DNA of 64,000 nt, taken from CALHVX01 sp964640725. GTDB taxonomy: Bacteria; Pseudomonadota; Gammaproteobacteria; Pseudomonadales; Azotimanducaceae. Both the position numbers and the translations under genes were made by a program. The notes beneath the pieces are model-generated. The model made no database searches. It was not told the DNA's origin and worked only from the letters and a program-made list of their open reading frames with translations. Positions 32,099 to 41,062 of this stretch are shown here, piece by piece (position 1 is the stretch's first letter; every line of letters begins with the position of its first letter). The stretch lies in assembly GCA_964640725.1 (NCBI GenBank), contig CAZXIJ010000003.1, forward strand, positions 156,250 through 220,249, written 5' to 3'.

Positions 32099-32968
32099 TC
32101 AGGGCATATCTTGCACGGCCCAGGGCAGCGGCGTGATTGGCGCGCTGCCACCGGACGCAGGCGCATGCTTGCTGGCCAGCGCTTCGAGCCAGGCGATGCG
32201 CCGGTCAATATCCGGATGGGTGCTCTGGAACTCCAGCAGCAGCGCGCGCCCGCCCCCGGTCTCGCGCGAAAACAGATCGAACAGTCCCCGGGCGCCCTGC
32301 AGGTGCCCGTATTCGGCCAGCACGGCAGCCGCCGCAAGCTCGTCGGCGGCCCGCTCCTGTGCCCGGCTGAAGCTCAGCGTCGACGTAACCCCGACCCAAT
32401 CCACCAGCCTGGCAATGGTCCCGTTGTCCGACAAACCAAAGACGGCGCCAAGGGCCAGGGACACGGTCAGACCCCGCCCCGCTGCGACCACCGGATGCCG
32501 CAGCTTGATGTGGGCCAGCTCGTGGGCCAGCACGAGAGCCAGCGCGTTTTCGCTGGGCAGCTTCGACACCAGGCCTTCAAACAGCACGACCTGGCCGCCC
32601 AGGCTCGCGTAGGCATTCACCGTCTCGCCGGGCACATAGTAAATGCGCGGCACAATCTCCGGGGGAAAATCCATATGTGCAAGCAGGCGGCCGCCAAGGG
32701 CTCGCAGGTAGGCTTCCCGCTCGAGCAGTTCGGGCTCTGTGGCCGTGCCGTCAACCCCGGGCAGCATGGACGGGCCAAGCCCCTCGGTGACCTTCAGCTC
32801 CAGCTCGTAGGGCACCCGCTCCGCCAGCCAGGACGCAGCGGCAGCCAGGCCGGCGATGACCACCGCAGCGGCGACCACCACCACCAGCAACATCGCGAAG
32901 AATTCCCGCAACGGGTTCTCGCGCGTGATATTGATGCCTTCAGGCTGCGGCGGGTTCTCGTAGCTCAC
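32099..32968 (-). CDS. M48-family metallopeptidase, membrane-anchored
   Basis: A 289-residue zinc peptidase. A hydrophobic segment at about 24-46 anchors the N-terminus; the catalytic part then faces the periplasm. HELAHIKLRHP (149-159) is the HExxH zinc site, and the third ligand should be the Glu in ERAADELAAAAVL. Such M48 proteins take part in envelope protein quality control, like HtpX, BepA or LoiP. The GTG start at 32968 overlaps the stop of the upstream YbjQ-like gene by four bases, so peptidase and two YbjQ proteins are made from one message. Confidence 0.87.
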   Translation of the reverse strand: MSYENPPQPEGINITRENPLREFFAMLLVVVVAAAVVIAGLAAAASWLAERVPYELELKVTEGLGPSMLPGVDGTATEPELLEREAYLRALGGRLLAHMDFPPEIVPRIYYVPGETVNAYASLGGQVVLFEGLVSKLPSENALALVLAHELAHIKLRHPVVAAGRGLTVSLALGAVFGLSDNGTIARLVDWVGVTSTLSFSRAQERAADELAAAAVLAEYGHLQGARGLFDLFSRETGGGRALLLEFQSTHPDIDRRIAWLEALASKHAPASGGSAPITPLPWAVQDMP

Positions 32969-33423
32969 GAGGCAAGGGGGCTGGGCCCCTCGCGCAGCGC
33001 CGTCCCGTAGGCATAGACCTCGATGCTGCCGATCTGATCGCCGTCGCCCTTGGAGATACTGGCGGTTTCCAGACGCACGTTGATGACCATGGCAGCCCCA
33101 AGCGAGCGCGCCTCTTCCTTCATGCGCAGCAGCGCTTCCCGCCGTCCTCGTTCCAGCAGGGACTCGTAGGTCGTCAATCGGCCCCCAAAGAGCGCTCGCA
33201 GCCCGGCGGCCAGGCGCTTGAAATAGTCCACGGAGATCACCACGTTGCCGCCCACCAGCTGGCCGGTTTGCCAGGCGCCCGGCGGCACTGTGCGCTCGTT
33301 AAAGATGAGCAGCTCTTTGAGCTGCGCTTCCCGCGCGAAAATCGATGCGAAGTGCCGCCGCTCGGCGATCCGGCCGAACACGAATCCAAGGGTCGCGAGT
33401 ACGGCCAGCAGGATCAGTTCCAC
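32965..33423 (-). CDS. YbjQ-family protein with N-terminal membrane anchor
   Basis: A 152-residue protein. Residues 2-20 (ELILLAVLATLGFVFGRIA) are a membrane anchor and the rest is a YbjQ (DUF74) domain: LIFNERTVPPG, GQLVGGNVVISVDYFKRL, FGGRLTTYESLLERGRREALLRM, and AAMVINVRLETASI with IEVYAYGTAL at the end. YbjQ proteins form pentamer rings and are often called heavy-metal-binding, without firm evidence. GTG 33423 was chosen because it lies four bases after the stop of the other YbjQ gene and starts the hydrophobic segment; a longer frame would overlap that gene. Confidence 0.85.
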   Translation of the reverse strand: MELILLAVLATLGFVFGRIAERRHFASIFAREAQLKELLIFNERTVPPGAWQTGQLVGGNVVISVDYFKRLAAGLRALFGGRLTTYESLLERGRREALLRMKEEARSLGAAMVINVRLETASISKGDGDQIGSIEVYAYGTALREGPSPLAS

Positions 33424-33427
33424 AGGG

Positions 33428-33754
33428 TCAGTCCCGGTCGGCTTCGAGCACGACGGCGGTCCCGTAGGCAAACAGCTCCGCAGCGCCGGCGGTCACTGAC
33501 GAGGTGGAGAAACGCACGTTAATGACGCCGTTGCCGCCCACCGCCTCGGCATGTTCAACCATGCGGGCGACGGCTTCTTCTCGCGCCTCGCTGAGCAGCT
33601 CCGTATAGGCCGTCAGTTCGCCGCCAAAGATGTTTTTAAAACCAGCAAGAATGTCTTTGCCCAGATGCTTGGCACGGACTGTATTGCCCTGCACCAGCCC
33701 CAGATGGCGAACGACCCGCTGCCCCGGTATGGATTCGATATTGGAAATCAGCAT
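33428..33754 (-). CDS. YbjQ-family protein, soluble form
   Basis: A 108-residue YbjQ (DUF74) protein of typical length: MLISNIESIPGQRVVRHLGLVQGNTVRAK, then FGGELTAYTELLSEAREEAVARM and GNGVINVRFSTSSV, ending in LFAYGTAVVL. It is the first gene of the YbjQ-YbjQ-M48 operon. The soluble and anchored forms could build a mixed ring at the membrane near the peptidase; that is an inference from gene order. Confidence 0.88.
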   Translation of the reverse strand: MLISNIESIPGQRVVRHLGLVQGNTVRAKHLGKDILAGFKNIFGGELTAYTELLSEAREEAVARMVEHAEAVGGNGVINVRFSTSSVTAGAAELFAYGTAVVLEADRD

Positions 33755-33808
33755 AGGGGGAGTGTAGCGCGACCCGGCGAGCGCTGCCGGGCACCGCTTC
33801 GGCTCGGC

Positions 33809-35599
33809 TCAGGCGCCGGGTTCCGCCACCGCAACAGCACCTTCTTCGAGGACCGGCAAGGCGCTGTCATCCCAGATCACGCGGTTCAGAAAGTCGGCCT
33901 TGGCCTTGCTGCGCGACAGCTTGCCGGAGCTGGTCCGCGGCAAGGTTCGTGGCGGCACCAGTTCGACGTGACAGTGAATGCCAAAACTCGAGCGGATCAG
34001 GCTTCGGAGCGTCTGCGCCATATCCGGCGCGGCACGCTTGGACTCCACCACCATCACCGCCAGATCACTGCCGTCGGGCCGGGATACAGCAAAGGCTGAG
34101 ACGTTGCCAAGACGCAGCTCCATGACCTGTTCCGCCAGAAACTCCAGGTCCTGCGGCCACAGGTTGCGGCCATTGACGATGATGACATCCTTGCGCCGCG
34201 CCGTGACCACCAGCCGCTCGCCGAAGCGATAGCCGATATCGCCGGTGTCCAGCCAACCGTCCTGCGCAAGCACCGCTGCTGTTGCCTCGGGGTTTTCAAA
34301 ATACCCGGCCATGACGTTTGGCCCGCGCACGCAAATGCGCCCGCACCGCCGCTCGGGCAGCGGCGCGCCATGCTCATCGCGAATCTCGACCTCGTAGCTC
34401 GGCAAGGGCACCCCGCAATCGACAAAGGCAAGCGTGTCGTCTGCGGGCACCGCGGCGCTGGCAACCAACGCGTCGCCGTCGTCGGTCATGGCGCGTTTAA
34501 GCACGCGGTCGATGCGAATGCCTTCGCCCAAGGGCACAAAGCTGACCGCCAGACCACATTCGGCCATGCCGTAGCAGGCCACGAAGGCATCGCCGCTGAA
34601 GCCGGCCGGCGCGAGAGCCGCAGCAAACTCCGCCAACGGCTCCGGGTGCACGCGTTCAGCGCCTACGCAGGCCATGCGCCACTGCGACAGCTGATATTGC
34701 TCGGCGTCGCCCGGGCGCAGCCGCGCGGTGCAAAGGCTGTAACCGAACGGCGGCGCCGAAGAGATGGTGCCGCCGTTGTCCGAGATCAGCTTGAGCCAGA
34801 GACGCGGCCGCATGGCAAACGCCTGGGGCGACAGGTAGTCAACGGACAGCTGAGCCAACATGGGTTCCAGCACGAACCCGACCAGCCCCATGTCGTGATA
34901 GAACGGCAGCCAGGACACGAGCCGGTCCTGGTCAGTCACCCGACCGCCGATGCCGGCGATCTCGTCCAGGTTATTCAGGATCGAACGCTGGGTCAGCGCG
35001 GCACCGCGCGGAAACTGCGTCGAGCCGGAGGTGTACTGCAGGTAGGCGATCTCGTCGCCGGCAAGCGGCACCAGCGCCGACTCATCTGCAGGCAGCGCGT
35101 CAAACTGCTCCGGTAGCTGCACGCTGACCGATGGGCCATCCGCCCCTGCTTCCGCCGCCCGGCGCAAAAAGTGGATGTGCGATTCCGGGCCGACCGCGAT
35201 CGTCGCGCCACAGCTGCGAAGCAGCTTTTCCAGCTGCTGAACGTAGGCCTCACTGCCCCCCAGCTGAAAACCGGCAGGCAGCCCGACAGGCACATAGCCG
35301 GCGAGCTGACAGGCGAAGAAGAAGCGATGAAAGAGCGGATCGGTGTCTGCCAGGATGGCGAAGCGCGCGCCGCGGGGCAGCCCGAGAGACTTCAGTTGCC
35401 GCGCCAGCACCTGCGCCTGGTCGTACAGATCCCGGTAGGTCAGCCGGGCCGCCAGGCGGCCTCGGCCATCGTAAAAGTTGCACCCGGTCTCGCCCTGCGC
35501 CGCGTAGGCCAACGCATCGGCAAGGCTGTCGAAACCAGCAAGGCGCTGCGGGATACCGCTACCCGTCGGAGTGGGTTCGTAGAGATCTTGTTGAGCCAA
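33809..35599 (-). CDS. Fatty acyl-AMP/acyl-ACP ligase of the ceramide locus (AasR-like)
   Basis: A 596-residue adenylating enzyme of the fatty-acyl-AMP-ligase group. AMP-binding motifs: YLQYTSGSTQFPRGAALTQ, SWLPFYHDMGLVGFVLEPML, FVACYGMAECGLAVSFVP, and GWLDTGDIGYRFGERLVVTARRKDVII. The HDMGLVG form and the short insertion before the C-terminal domain are typical of enzymes that load acyl-AMP onto carrier proteins rather than CoA. In Caulobacter an acyl-ACP synthetase of this kind charges the special ACP for sphingolipid synthesis; an ACP, serine palmitoyltransferase and N-acyltransferase are all encoded within 16 kb here. TTG 35599 is the predicted start, with no good ribosome binding site. 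Divergent from the N-acyltransferase operon across a 400-base gap. Confidence 0.82.
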   Translation of the reverse strand: MAQQDLYEPTPTGSGIPQRLAGFDSLADALAYAAQGETGCNFYDGRGRLAARLTYRDLYDQAQVLARQLKSLGLPRGARFAILADTDPLFHRFFFACQLAGYVPVGLPAGFQLGGSEAYVQQLEKLLRSCGATIAVGPESHIHFLRRAAEAGADGPSVSVQLPEQFDALPADESALVPLAGDEIAYLQYTSGSTQFPRGAALTQRSILNNLDEIAGIGGRVTDQDRLVSWLPFYHDMGLVGFVLEPMLAQLSVDYLSPQAFAMRPRLWLKLISDNGGTISSAPPFGYSLCTARLRPGDAEQYQLSQWRMACVGAERVHPEPLAEFAAALAPAGFSGDAFVACYGMAECGLAVSFVPLGEGIRIDRVLKRAMTDDGDALVASAAVPADDTLAFVDCGVPLPSYEVEIRDEHGAPLPERRCGRICVRGPNVMAGYFENPEATAAVLAQDGWLDTGDIGYRFGERLVVTARRKDVIIVNGRNLWPQDLEFLAEQVMELRLGNVSAFAVSRPDGSDLAVMVVESKRAAPDMAQTLRSLIRSSFGIHCHVELVPPRTLPRTSSGKLSRSKAKADFLNRVIWDDSALPVLEEGAVAVAEPGA

Positions 35600-35998
35600 A
35601 GATGTCGCCCTGGAAGTCTGATTACAGACGCTGGTTGCAGACTCTGGCCGCAGTCCCTGAGTGCGGCCATCGGACTGACGCGCCTGTCCCCACAGACCGC
35701 CCGGTCACGCCATCGCCAGGCACTGCCAGCTTCCTCCCTTGCATTGCCCCAGGATGTTTGGTCCCCCGGGTATAGCGCGCTGCGACTCGCCTTCCAGGCT
35801 TTGCTGCCACCAGGTGGCCCCACTCCGCTGGGTATCGCAGGCTGCTAAAACGCAGCGTTCTCAATCGCTTAGCTGACAGATGCACAAGCGGACGGTATGT
35901 TAGCACAGCCATTTGGCAACTTGGCATGTTGCTTTCGATCTGTCGGCAGGTTTCTGGCGGGGCACAGGGGAGACGGGCGCATACTCACTGACATCCGA
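35600..35998. other. 400-base divergent control region of the lipid locus
   Basis: No gene is supported here. It separates the acyl ligase (minus) from the N-acyltransferase operon (plus). It is less GC-rich than the genes beside it near 35850-35940. Besides the promoter at 35873-35901 a small dyad, GCTGC-taaaac-GCAGC, lies at 35842-35857. The size is unusual for this compact stretch and suggests regulated expression of both arms. Confidence 0.5.
35873..35901 (+). promoter_or_regulatory. Candidate promoter of the N-acyltransferase operon
   Basis: CTGACA (35873-35878, 5 of 6) and TATGTT (35896-35901, 4 of 6) are 17 bases apart. A start near 35908 would leave a leader of about 90 nt before ATG 35999. 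Confidence 0.4.
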
Positions 35999-37108
35999 AT
36001 GGTCGGCGCCGGCGCAACCCTGCGCGACCTGCTGGCAGCGCCCCGAGCGGTTTACGCCGACGATCCGCACTGGGTCGAGCCGCTGTACTGGGAACGCCGC
36101 AGTGCCCTGAGCCCAAAGCACCCGTTGTTCGCGCACCTGCGCTGGCAAAGCTGGGTTGCGTTCGATGGCCAGCGTCCGATCGCGCGTATCTCGGCGCAAC
36201 TCGACGCCCTGCATGAAGCACGCTACAGCGAGCGCGCCGGATACTTCGGGCTGTTCGATGTCCCGAATAACCCACCGTTGGCAAAAGCGTTGCTGCAGAC
36301 AGCGGAAAGCTGGCTGCGCGACCAGGGTGCCAGCCGCATCGTTGGGCCCTTCAATCTCGGCATCAACCAGGAGCTGGGCCTGCTGGTGGACGGCTTCGAC
36401 GCGCCGCCCTATTTCATGATGCCGCACGGGCGGCCCTACTTTGCCGAGCTGCTCGAAGGCGCCGGCTATCGCTGCGCGCAGGAGCTGCTGGCCTACCTGA
36501 TCCGACCGGACTTCGATGCGCCGCCGGTCATGCGACGCCTGATCGAACGACAAGGACAACGATTGACCGTGTCGACGCTGGACCGCAAGCAGCTCGATGC
36601 CCAGATCGAGACGATGCGCCAGATCTTCAACGATGCCTGGGCGGACAACTGGGGGTTCGTGCCGTTTACGGAGGCAGAATTCAGCGCGCTGGGCCGCGAG
36701 CTGGCCATGCTGCTCACAGATGATGCGGTGCAGATCGCCTGCTACGACGGCGAGCCAGCCGCCTTCATTGTGATGCTGCCCAACATTAACGAAGCCATCG
36801 CTGACCTGGGGGGGCGGCTGCTGCCCTTTGGCTGGGCAAAGCTGCTCTGGCGACTTAAGGTGCGGCACCCGCGCACCAGCCGGGTGCCGCTCATGGGCGT
36901 GCGCAAAGCGTTCCAGAATCGCCCCGTGGGCTCGGCGCTGGCGATGGCGGTGATGGACGCGGTCCGGCACGGCGCGACCCGTCGCGGTGTCCGTCAGGTG
37001 GAGATGTCCTGGATCCTGGCTGACAATCAGGGCATGCGAAGCATCTGCGAGACCATCGGCGGCCACATCAGCAAGCGCTATCGCATGTACGAGAAGACCA
37101 TTGACTGA
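35999..37108 (+). CDS. GNAT-fold N-acyltransferase, bacterial ceramide synthase (bCerS)-like
   Basis: A 369-residue soluble protein with two GNAT-like halves. DLLAAPRAVYADDPHWVEPLYWERRSAL and HPLFAHLRWQSWVAF belong to a family of large GNAT proteins with no small-molecule donor known in most genomes; NNPPLAKALLQTAESWLRDQGASRIVGPFNLGINQELGLLVDGF and the C-terminal RRGVRQVEMSWILADNQGM are its other hallmarks. In Caulobacter the acyltransferase that makes ceramide from the long-chain base is a GNAT-fold enzyme unrelated to eukaryotic ceramide synthases. With an Spt-ACP-epimerase operon and acyl-ACP ligase in the same locus, that role is the best fit here. ATG 35999 was chosen; an upstream ATG at 35897 adds 34 unrelated residues. 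The next gene overlaps its end by eight bases. Confidence 0.68.
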   Translation: MVGAGATLRDLLAAPRAVYADDPHWVEPLYWERRSALSPKHPLFAHLRWQSWVAFDGQRPIARISAQLDALHEARYSERAGYFGLFDVPNNPPLAKALLQTAESWLRDQGASRIVGPFNLGINQELGLLVDGFDAPPYFMMPHGRPYFAELLEGAGYRCAQELLAYLIRPDFDAPPVMRRLIERQGQRLTVSTLDRKQLDAQIETMRQIFNDAWADNWGFVPFTEAEFSALGRELAMLLTDDAVQIACYDGEPAAFIVMLPNINEAIADLGGRLLPFGWAKLLWRLKVRHPRTSRVPLMGVRKAFQNRPVGSALAMAVMDAVRHGATRRGVRQVEMSWILADNQGMRSICETIGGHISKRYRMYEKTID

Positions 37109-37922
37109 CTCAGACTCCGACGTGCCGCAAGACAAACCGCCGCTGCCGCTGGTGTTGCTGGCCGGCGAACGACCCGGCGGATCACCGCTCGCCAAACACT
37201 TCGATGTGCCCTACAGCGTGCTGGTGCCGCTGGCTGGCACCTCGCCCATCGTCTGGGCTCTGCGCGCACTGCGAGACGCCAGCCGAGCCCGTGGCGGCTA
37301 CCTGCTGGCACCGAAGCTGCTGACCGATTCTCAGGCGAACATTCTCAAACCGCTGTTGGCAGATCTGGCCCTGGAGGTTCTGACGCCGGAGCCGGGGCCG
37401 GCGGCGAGCGTCTGCAAAGCGCTGCGGCAAACCACCGCTCGCCCCATGCTGGTGACGACAGCCGATCACGCACTGCTGCGTGGCGCAGTCGTCGATGGCT
37501 TCGTCGACAAGGCCAGAAGCGAAAACGCTGACCTGGTCGTTGGCCTGGTTCCCTTTGCGACCGTCGAGGCCGCGTTCCCCGGAACTCGACGTACGCGCCT
37601 GAAGCTTCAGGACGGCCACTACTGCGGCAGCAACCTGTTCCTGGTGCGTACCGCTCGCGGGGACGAGGCCGTGCGCGAGTGGCAGCGCTTCGAGACCCTG
37701 CGCAAACAGCCCTGGCGGCTGGCGCACCGCCTTGGCCCGACATTGCTGCTGCGCTACCTCACCAACACGTTGTCCCTGGCGGACGTCAGTGCCCGGTTCA
37801 AGGCGCTGTCCGGTGCCCGGATCGCCTTCGTCATGCTCGACGACGCCCGGGCCGCGGTGGACGTCGATTCCCTCGCCGACTGGGAACTCGCGAACAAGCT
37901 GTTGGCGGACGCCGGCGCGTGA
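37101..37922 (+). CDS. MobA-like NTP-transferase family protein
   Basis: A 273-residue nucleotidyltransferase-fold protein. LPLVLLAGERPGGSPLAKHF near the N-terminus replaces the LAGG.G.R.G.K loop, and ARPMLVTTADHALLRGAVVDGF corresponds to the metal-binding D-x-P/D region of MobA/IspD-like enzymes; LRLKLQDGHYCGSNLFLVRTA follows. It should transfer a nucleotide to a phosphate or sugar phosphate, or may have lost that activity. TTG 37101 is used since GAGAAG lies six bases upstream, overlapping the N-acyltransferase stop. GTGA overlap with the next gene couples them. Its position between ceramide-synthase-like and hydroxylase genes suggests a part in making or attaching the head group. Confidence 0.65.
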   Translation: MTDSDSDVPQDKPPLPLVLLAGERPGGSPLAKHFDVPYSVLVPLAGTSPIVWALRALRDASRARGGYLLAPKLLTDSQANILKPLLADLALEVLTPEPGPAASVCKALRQTTARPMLVTTADHALLRGAVVDGFVDKARSENADLVVGLVPFATVEAAFPGTRRTRLKLQDGHYCGSNLFLVRTARGDEAVREWQRFETLRKQPWRLAHRLGPTLLLRYLTNTLSLADVSARFKALSGARIAFVMLDDARAAVDVDSLADWELANKLLADAGA

Positions 37923-38632
37923 TCCGGCGGGCTGTCATCAAGACCGGCAAGCACGCACTGCGCGCTCTGGCGAAGTTTCAGGCGCAACACTCAAGGATCC
38001 CTGCAACGCCCTTTCTGCCGGGCAGCAGCTTTCCCTGGGTCGAAGCGCTGGCCGCCGCGACGGACAAAATTGACGCGGAGCTGGCACCGCTCCTTGCGTC
38101 CCTGGACGACATACCGGCGTTTCATGAGGTGTCCCCCGACCAGGCTCGAATCAGCACCGGCGACCACTGGAAAACCTTCGTCTTCCACGTGTTCGGCCAG
38201 CGGATCGAAGCCAACTGCGCCCGCTGCCCGGAGACCGTGAGGCAGCTGGAGGCATTGCCCGGCATGCAGAACGCCTGGTTCTCGATCCTCGCGCCCGGCT
38301 ACCACATCCCGCCTCACCGGGGCCCGACCCGGGCTCTGGTACGTTGCCATCTGCCGCTGCGAGTGCCCGAGCCCGCCCAGGACTGCTGGATTCGCGTCGA
38401 CACGGAGCGACGGAGCTGGCGGCGCGGCGAAGTCATGTTGTTCGACGACACCTACGAACATGAGGTCAAGAACGAAACCGATGGCCGCCGGGTGGTGCTG
38501 TTCATCGACATCGAACGGCCCAGCGACCGGATCGGGCAGGCGGCCAACCGTTTGCTGCTGCGCGCGATCCGAGCCAGCGCCTATGTGCGCGAACCCCTGA
38601 GGCGTCTGAATCAGACCGCCGCGCGCGGCTGA
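37919..38632 (+). CDS. Aspartyl/asparaginyl beta-hydroxylase family (LpxO-like) oxygenase
   Basis: A 237-residue Fe(II)/2-oxoglutarate oxygenase of the AspH family. NAWFSILAPGYHIPPHRGPT carries the first iron histidine (His133) in the H-x-G form typical of this family, and FDDTYEHEVKNETDGRRVVLFIDIERP supplies the second (His181) and the 2-oxoglutarate arginine. LpxO, a member of this family, hydroxylates acyl chains of lipid A. In a ceramide locus the likely substrate is the fatty acyl or long-chain-base part of the sphingolipid. The GTG start overlaps the stop of the previous gene. The family match is firm; the substrate is inferred. Confidence 0.82.
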   Translation: MIRRAVIKTGKHALRALAKFQAQHSRIPATPFLPGSSFPWVEALAAATDKIDAELAPLLASLDDIPAFHEVSPDQARISTGDHWKTFVFHVFGQRIEANCARCPETVRQLEALPGMQNAWFSILAPGYHIPPHRGPTRALVRCHLPLRVPEPAQDCWIRVDTERRSWRRGEVMLFDDTYEHEVKNETDGRRVVLFIDIERPSDRIGQAANRLLLRAIRASAYVREPLRRLNQTAARG

Positions 38633-38640
38633 GCAGCAGC

Positions 38641-40245
38641 GTGCATTTGCCCTTTAATCAGAGTGTCGGCGAGCAGCAGCTGCAAGCGGACCTGTGCATC
38701 GTCGGCGCTGGCGCCGCTGGCCAAACGCTGGCGCGCGCCGCGCTCGAGCGCGGCCTGCGCGTGCTCCTGCTGGAAAGCGGCGGGCAGGACTTCCACAAGG
38801 CCACACAAGATCTCTACGCCGGACCAAACCTGGGCCACGAGTACTACGAGCTGGAGCACGCACGGCTGCGCTTCTTTGGCGGCACCACAAACATCTGGGG
38901 CGGACGCTGCGTGCCGCTGGCCCCCATCGACTTTCAAAGGCGCTCCTGGGTTCCCCACAGCGGCTGGCCGCTGACCCTGGCCGCGCTTGAGGACGGCTAC
39001 CGTCGCGCGGCGGCTGATTTGCAGGTGCCGGAAGACGGCTACGACGATGCGCTGTGGCGGCAGCTGGATACCGCCAATCCTTTCGCCGACAGCGCTGCGC
39101 TGGACAGCTGGTTCTGGCAGTTCGACCCCGTCGCCGAACGGTTCGGTTGGCAGCGCGCCCAGGCGTTGCTGCAGCACGAGCGCAGCACGGTGCTCCTCGG
39201 CGCGAACGTGACCGAGATCAACGTCAACGCTGACGGCAGTGCCGTCACCGGGCTCGCCGTGGCCAACCTTGCCGGGGCTCGTCGCCAGGTCACGGCCAGC
39301 AACTACGTCCTCGCGTGCGGCGGCATCGAGAACGCGCGTCTGCTACTGGCGTCGCGTAGCGTGCAGCCTGCCGGCGTCGGCAACGACCATGACCAGGTCG
39401 GCCGCTACTTCATGGAGCACCCGCACGCGCGGCTGGCGGCCGGCGTGGACGGCACCGGCTTCAACCTCTGGCACGCCTCGCGCAAGCGCACCGTGCCGGG
39501 CAGCGGCCGCGCCGTCGCGCCGGCCTTTGTGCCGAGCGAAACAGCCCAGGAGCAGCATCGGCTGCTCAACAGCGCTGTGACGTTCAAGTTCAAGGCGCCG
39601 CCCGGAACCGGCGTGCCCGCCCCGCAACAGCTGTATCTGAAGCTCAAGCACGACCTGTCCCCGGGCCGGGCCCAGCGGGTGCTGTGGCACTTCTACCGCT
39701 CTCTTCGCGTGCACTATCAGGACCGGCTGCGCTCGGGCGTACTGAAGCGTCAGGCCAGGCGCGGCAAGGCGGTGCTGCACGTCATGCTGCGTGCCGAGCA
39801 GGCGCCAAACCCGGATAGCCGCGTGCAGCTGAGCGAGGACAAGGATGCCCTGGGCATGCCGCGCGGCGCTCTCGACTGGCGCCTGACGGAGCTGGACCGG
39901 TGCGCTGCCCAGCGCCAGGCGGCACTGATCCGCGACGAGTTCGCCGCCCGCGGCATGGGCACCCTGCAACTGTCGGAGTGGCTGGACGGGCCCGGCGTGG
40001 CATGGCCCGTCGACCCTACGGTCAGCAATCACCCGATTGGCGGGTACCACCATATGGGCACCACCCGCATGAGCCATGCGCCGCACAGCGGCGTGGTCGA
40101 CTCCCATTGCCGAGTGCATGGCTACGCGAACCTGCATGTCGCCGGCAGCAGCGTGTTTCCGACCGCTGGCTGGGCCAACCCCACCCTGACCATCATGGCG
40201 CTCGCCCACCGCCTGGCCGAAGAGATCACCCGGCCGGGCAGCTGA
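38641..40245 (+). CDS. GMC-family FAD-dependent oxidoreductase
   Basis: A 534-residue flavoprotein. LCIVGAGAAGQTLARAALERGLRVLLLESGG (19-49) is the FAD-binding Rossmann motif, RFFGGTTNIWGGRCVPL a substrate loop, YVLACGGIENARLLLAS the second FAD segment, and HHMGTTRMS and VFPTAGWANPTLTIMALAHRLA the C-terminal GMC signature with the catalytic His region. The group oxidises alcohols, including long-chain and sugar alcohols. It begins eight bases after the hydroxylase gene. Within the lipid operon it may oxidise a hydroxyl of the long-chain base, acyl chain or head group. GTG 38641 is the start. There is no signal peptide. Confidence 0.85.
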   Translation: MHLPFNQSVGEQQLQADLCIVGAGAAGQTLARAALERGLRVLLLESGGQDFHKATQDLYAGPNLGHEYYELEHARLRFFGGTTNIWGGRCVPLAPIDFQRRSWVPHSGWPLTLAALEDGYRRAAADLQVPEDGYDDALWRQLDTANPFADSAALDSWFWQFDPVAERFGWQRAQALLQHERSTVLLGANVTEINVNADGSAVTGLAVANLAGARRQVTASNYVLACGGIENARLLLASRSVQPAGVGNDHDQVGRYFMEHPHARLAAGVDGTGFNLWHASRKRTVPGSGRAVAPAFVPSETAQEQHRLLNSAVTFKFKAPPGTGVPAPQQLYLKLKHDLSPGRAQRVLWHFYRSLRVHYQDRLRSGVLKRQARRGKAVLHVMLRAEQAPNPDSRVQLSEDKDALGMPRGALDWRLTELDRCAAQRQAALIRDEFAARGMGTLQLSEWLDGPGVAWPVDPTVSNHPIGGYHHMGTTRMSHAPHSGVVDSHCRVHGYANLHVAGSSVFPTAGWANPTLTIMALAHRLAEEITRPGS

Positions 40246-40297
40246 TGACCCCGGCAACAGGTTCCCTGCCCGCCTATCTTTGCTAATGTGCGCGCCC

Positions 40298-41062
40298 ATG
40301 AAAGCTCTTATCCTCAGCGCTGGCCAGGGCCGTCGCTTGCTGCCGCTAACCCAGGATCGCCCCAAAAGCTCCCTGGAGGCCGGCGGCAGATCGCTGTTGG
40401 CCTCGCAGCTCGGGGAGTTCGCCAACACCGCCATTTCTGAAGTCGTGGTGATCACCGGCTTCGCGGCCGAGGTCCTGGAGAACATCGTCGCCCGCACTGT
40501 CGCGCCGCCATCGCGCACCCTGTACAACCCGTTCTATGCCCACAGCGACAATCTCGGAACCTGCTGGGTCGCCCGGGAGGAAATGAACGAGCCGTTCCTG
40601 CTCGTCAACGGCGACACGCTGTTTGAGAGCGCCGTCGTCAACCGGCTCCTGGAAGGCATCGGCGAGCGCCCGATCACGCTGGCCATGGACCGCAAGGGCA
40701 GCTACGACGATGACGATATGAAAGTCATCGTCGACGGCAGGCGCCTGCAGCAGGTAGGCAAACAGCTGCCCGCGGACCGGGTCAACGGCGAATCGATTGG
40801 CATGATGGCCTTCACCGGCGAGGGCCCGACACTGTTCCGGCGCAAGCTCGATCAGCTGATGCGCAGCGAAGAAGGCCGCGGCCGCTGGTATCTGTCGGCC
40901 ATTGACGAGCTGGCGCGCCTCGATCAGGTGGCCGTGCAAAGCATCGAAGGCCTGAGCTGGTGCGAGGTCGACGACCAGGAAGATCTGGCCCACGCCGACA
41001 CGGTCGTGCGTAGCTGGCCAGACGTCGCCGCCCTCGATCGCGTCGGCAGCGGCGCGCCGTGA
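40298..41062 (+). CDS. Sugar/alcohol-phosphate nucleotidyltransferase (LicC/IPCT-like)
   Basis: A 254-residue enzyme. MKALILSAGQGRRLLPLTQDRPKS is the nucleotide-binding N-terminus of sugar-nucleotidyltransferases, LLVNGDTLFE has the metal aspartate and WYLSAIDELAR and GLSWCEVDDQEDLAHAD are typical of cytidylyl- or uridylyltransferases for phosphocholine, inositol phosphate or similar alcohols. It would make a CDP-activated polar head group. ATG 40298 is used. A 52-base gap separates it from the GMC gene and its stop overlaps the HIT gene by four bases. The CDP-alcohol phosphotransferase 3.6 kb downstream could use its product. Confidence 0.78.
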   Translation: MKALILSAGQGRRLLPLTQDRPKSSLEAGGRSLLASQLGEFANTAISEVVVITGFAAEVLENIVARTVAPPSRTLYNPFYAHSDNLGTCWVAREEMNEPFLLVNGDTLFESAVVNRLLEGIGERPITLAMDRKGSYDDDDMKVIVDGRRLQQVGKQLPADRVNGESIGMMAFTGEGPTLFRRKLDQLMRSEEGRGRWYLSAIDELARLDQVAVQSIEGLSWCEVDDQEDLAHADTVVRSWPDVAALDRVGSGAP

